This document shows positions 56,172-56,177 of a DNA stretch of 56,177 nt, in pieces. The notes beneath the pieces are model-generated. The model ran no database searches. It was not told the origin of the DNA and saw nothing but the letters and a program-made list of their open reading frames with translations. The stretch comes from Solidesulfovibrio sp. (GTDB lineage: Bacteria > Desulfobacterota > Desulfovibrionia > Desulfovibrionales > Desulfovibrionaceae), in the NCBI RefSeq assembly GCF_038562415.1, contig NZ_JBCFBA010000029.1, positions 1-56,177 on the forward strand, in the 5' to 3' direction. The position numbers were made by a program, and so were the translations under genes. The first letter of the stretch is position 1. Each line of letters opens with the position of its first letter.

Positions 56172-56177
56172 CGGGCC

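Overview
The window is a high-GC segment of a chromosome from a sulfate-reducing member of the Desulfovibrionaceae, most like Desulfovibrio/Solidesulfovibrio. The evidence is a complete tmcDCBA transmembrane redox complex (tetraheme cytochrome c3, HdrD-like Fe-S/CCG protein, cytochrome b-like membrane protein, beta-propeller-like subunit), a second octaheme cytochrome c, a bacteriohemerythrin, and the order rex-atpE-atpB-atpI-atpZ with no F1 genes alongside. No rRNA, tRNA, CRISPR array, transposase or phage gene was recognised.

Layout. 0.2-8.4 kb: a PadR-type regulator with a textbook operator, a stand-alone TiaS-like FDDTD-domain protein, a small membrane protein, a NifA-like regulator whose AAA+ core has lost its catalytic motifs, malQ followed by a start/stop-overlapped methyltransferase, a lipoprotein, a geranylgeranyl-reductase-type flavoprotein and a HAD phosphatase. 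8.5-11.8 kb: glgB and a COG1237 metallo-beta-lactamase-fold protein, with a small SH3 lipoprotein opposite. 12.7-18.7 kb: four plus-strand genes (PAS-GGDEF cyclase, exported trypsin-like protease, PEP-synthase-like protein with a replaced C-terminal domain, exported transglutaminase-like protein). 18.7-22.4 kb: FAD oxidoreductase, a frameshifted Ntn-type (C45-like) hydrolase coupled to a lone receiver domain, and an exported protein. 22.4-26.2 kb: tmcDCBA, with its own predicted promoter and terminator. 26.4-29.7 kb: soluble lytic transglycosylase, CheW and a universal stress protein.

29.8-37.1 kb: two convergent gene sets ending on a shared hairpin terminator. The plus-strand set is radical SAM, GT4, a small exported protein and a membrane GT2. 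The minus-strand set is a radical SAM enzyme with a 143-residue Pro/Glu/Lys tail, then a flippase. With the following GT28-like glycosyltransferase and LbH acyltransferase (42-43.9 kb) this looks like a cell-surface glycan or glycolipid locus that uses radical chemistry. A BMP-type ABC importer (37.2-41.9 kb) sits between them. 44-55.3 kb: octaheme cytochrome/TPR protein, hemerythrin, alaS, recA, a PP-loop tRNA-thiolation-like protein, rex, and the Fo/assembly genes of ATP synthase. A Cys-rich exported protein closes the window.

The most unusual feature is a family of GC-rich palindromic repeats at six loci. Two copies lie inside protein genes (FAD oxidoreductase, lytic transglycosylase), in the same orientation and reading frame, adding about 32 and 21 residues. 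The recA-alaS gap is almost entirely repeat. The two ends of the window carry inverted copies of a longer version. This resembles the protein-inserting palindromic elements known from Rickettsia, but the sequence is different.
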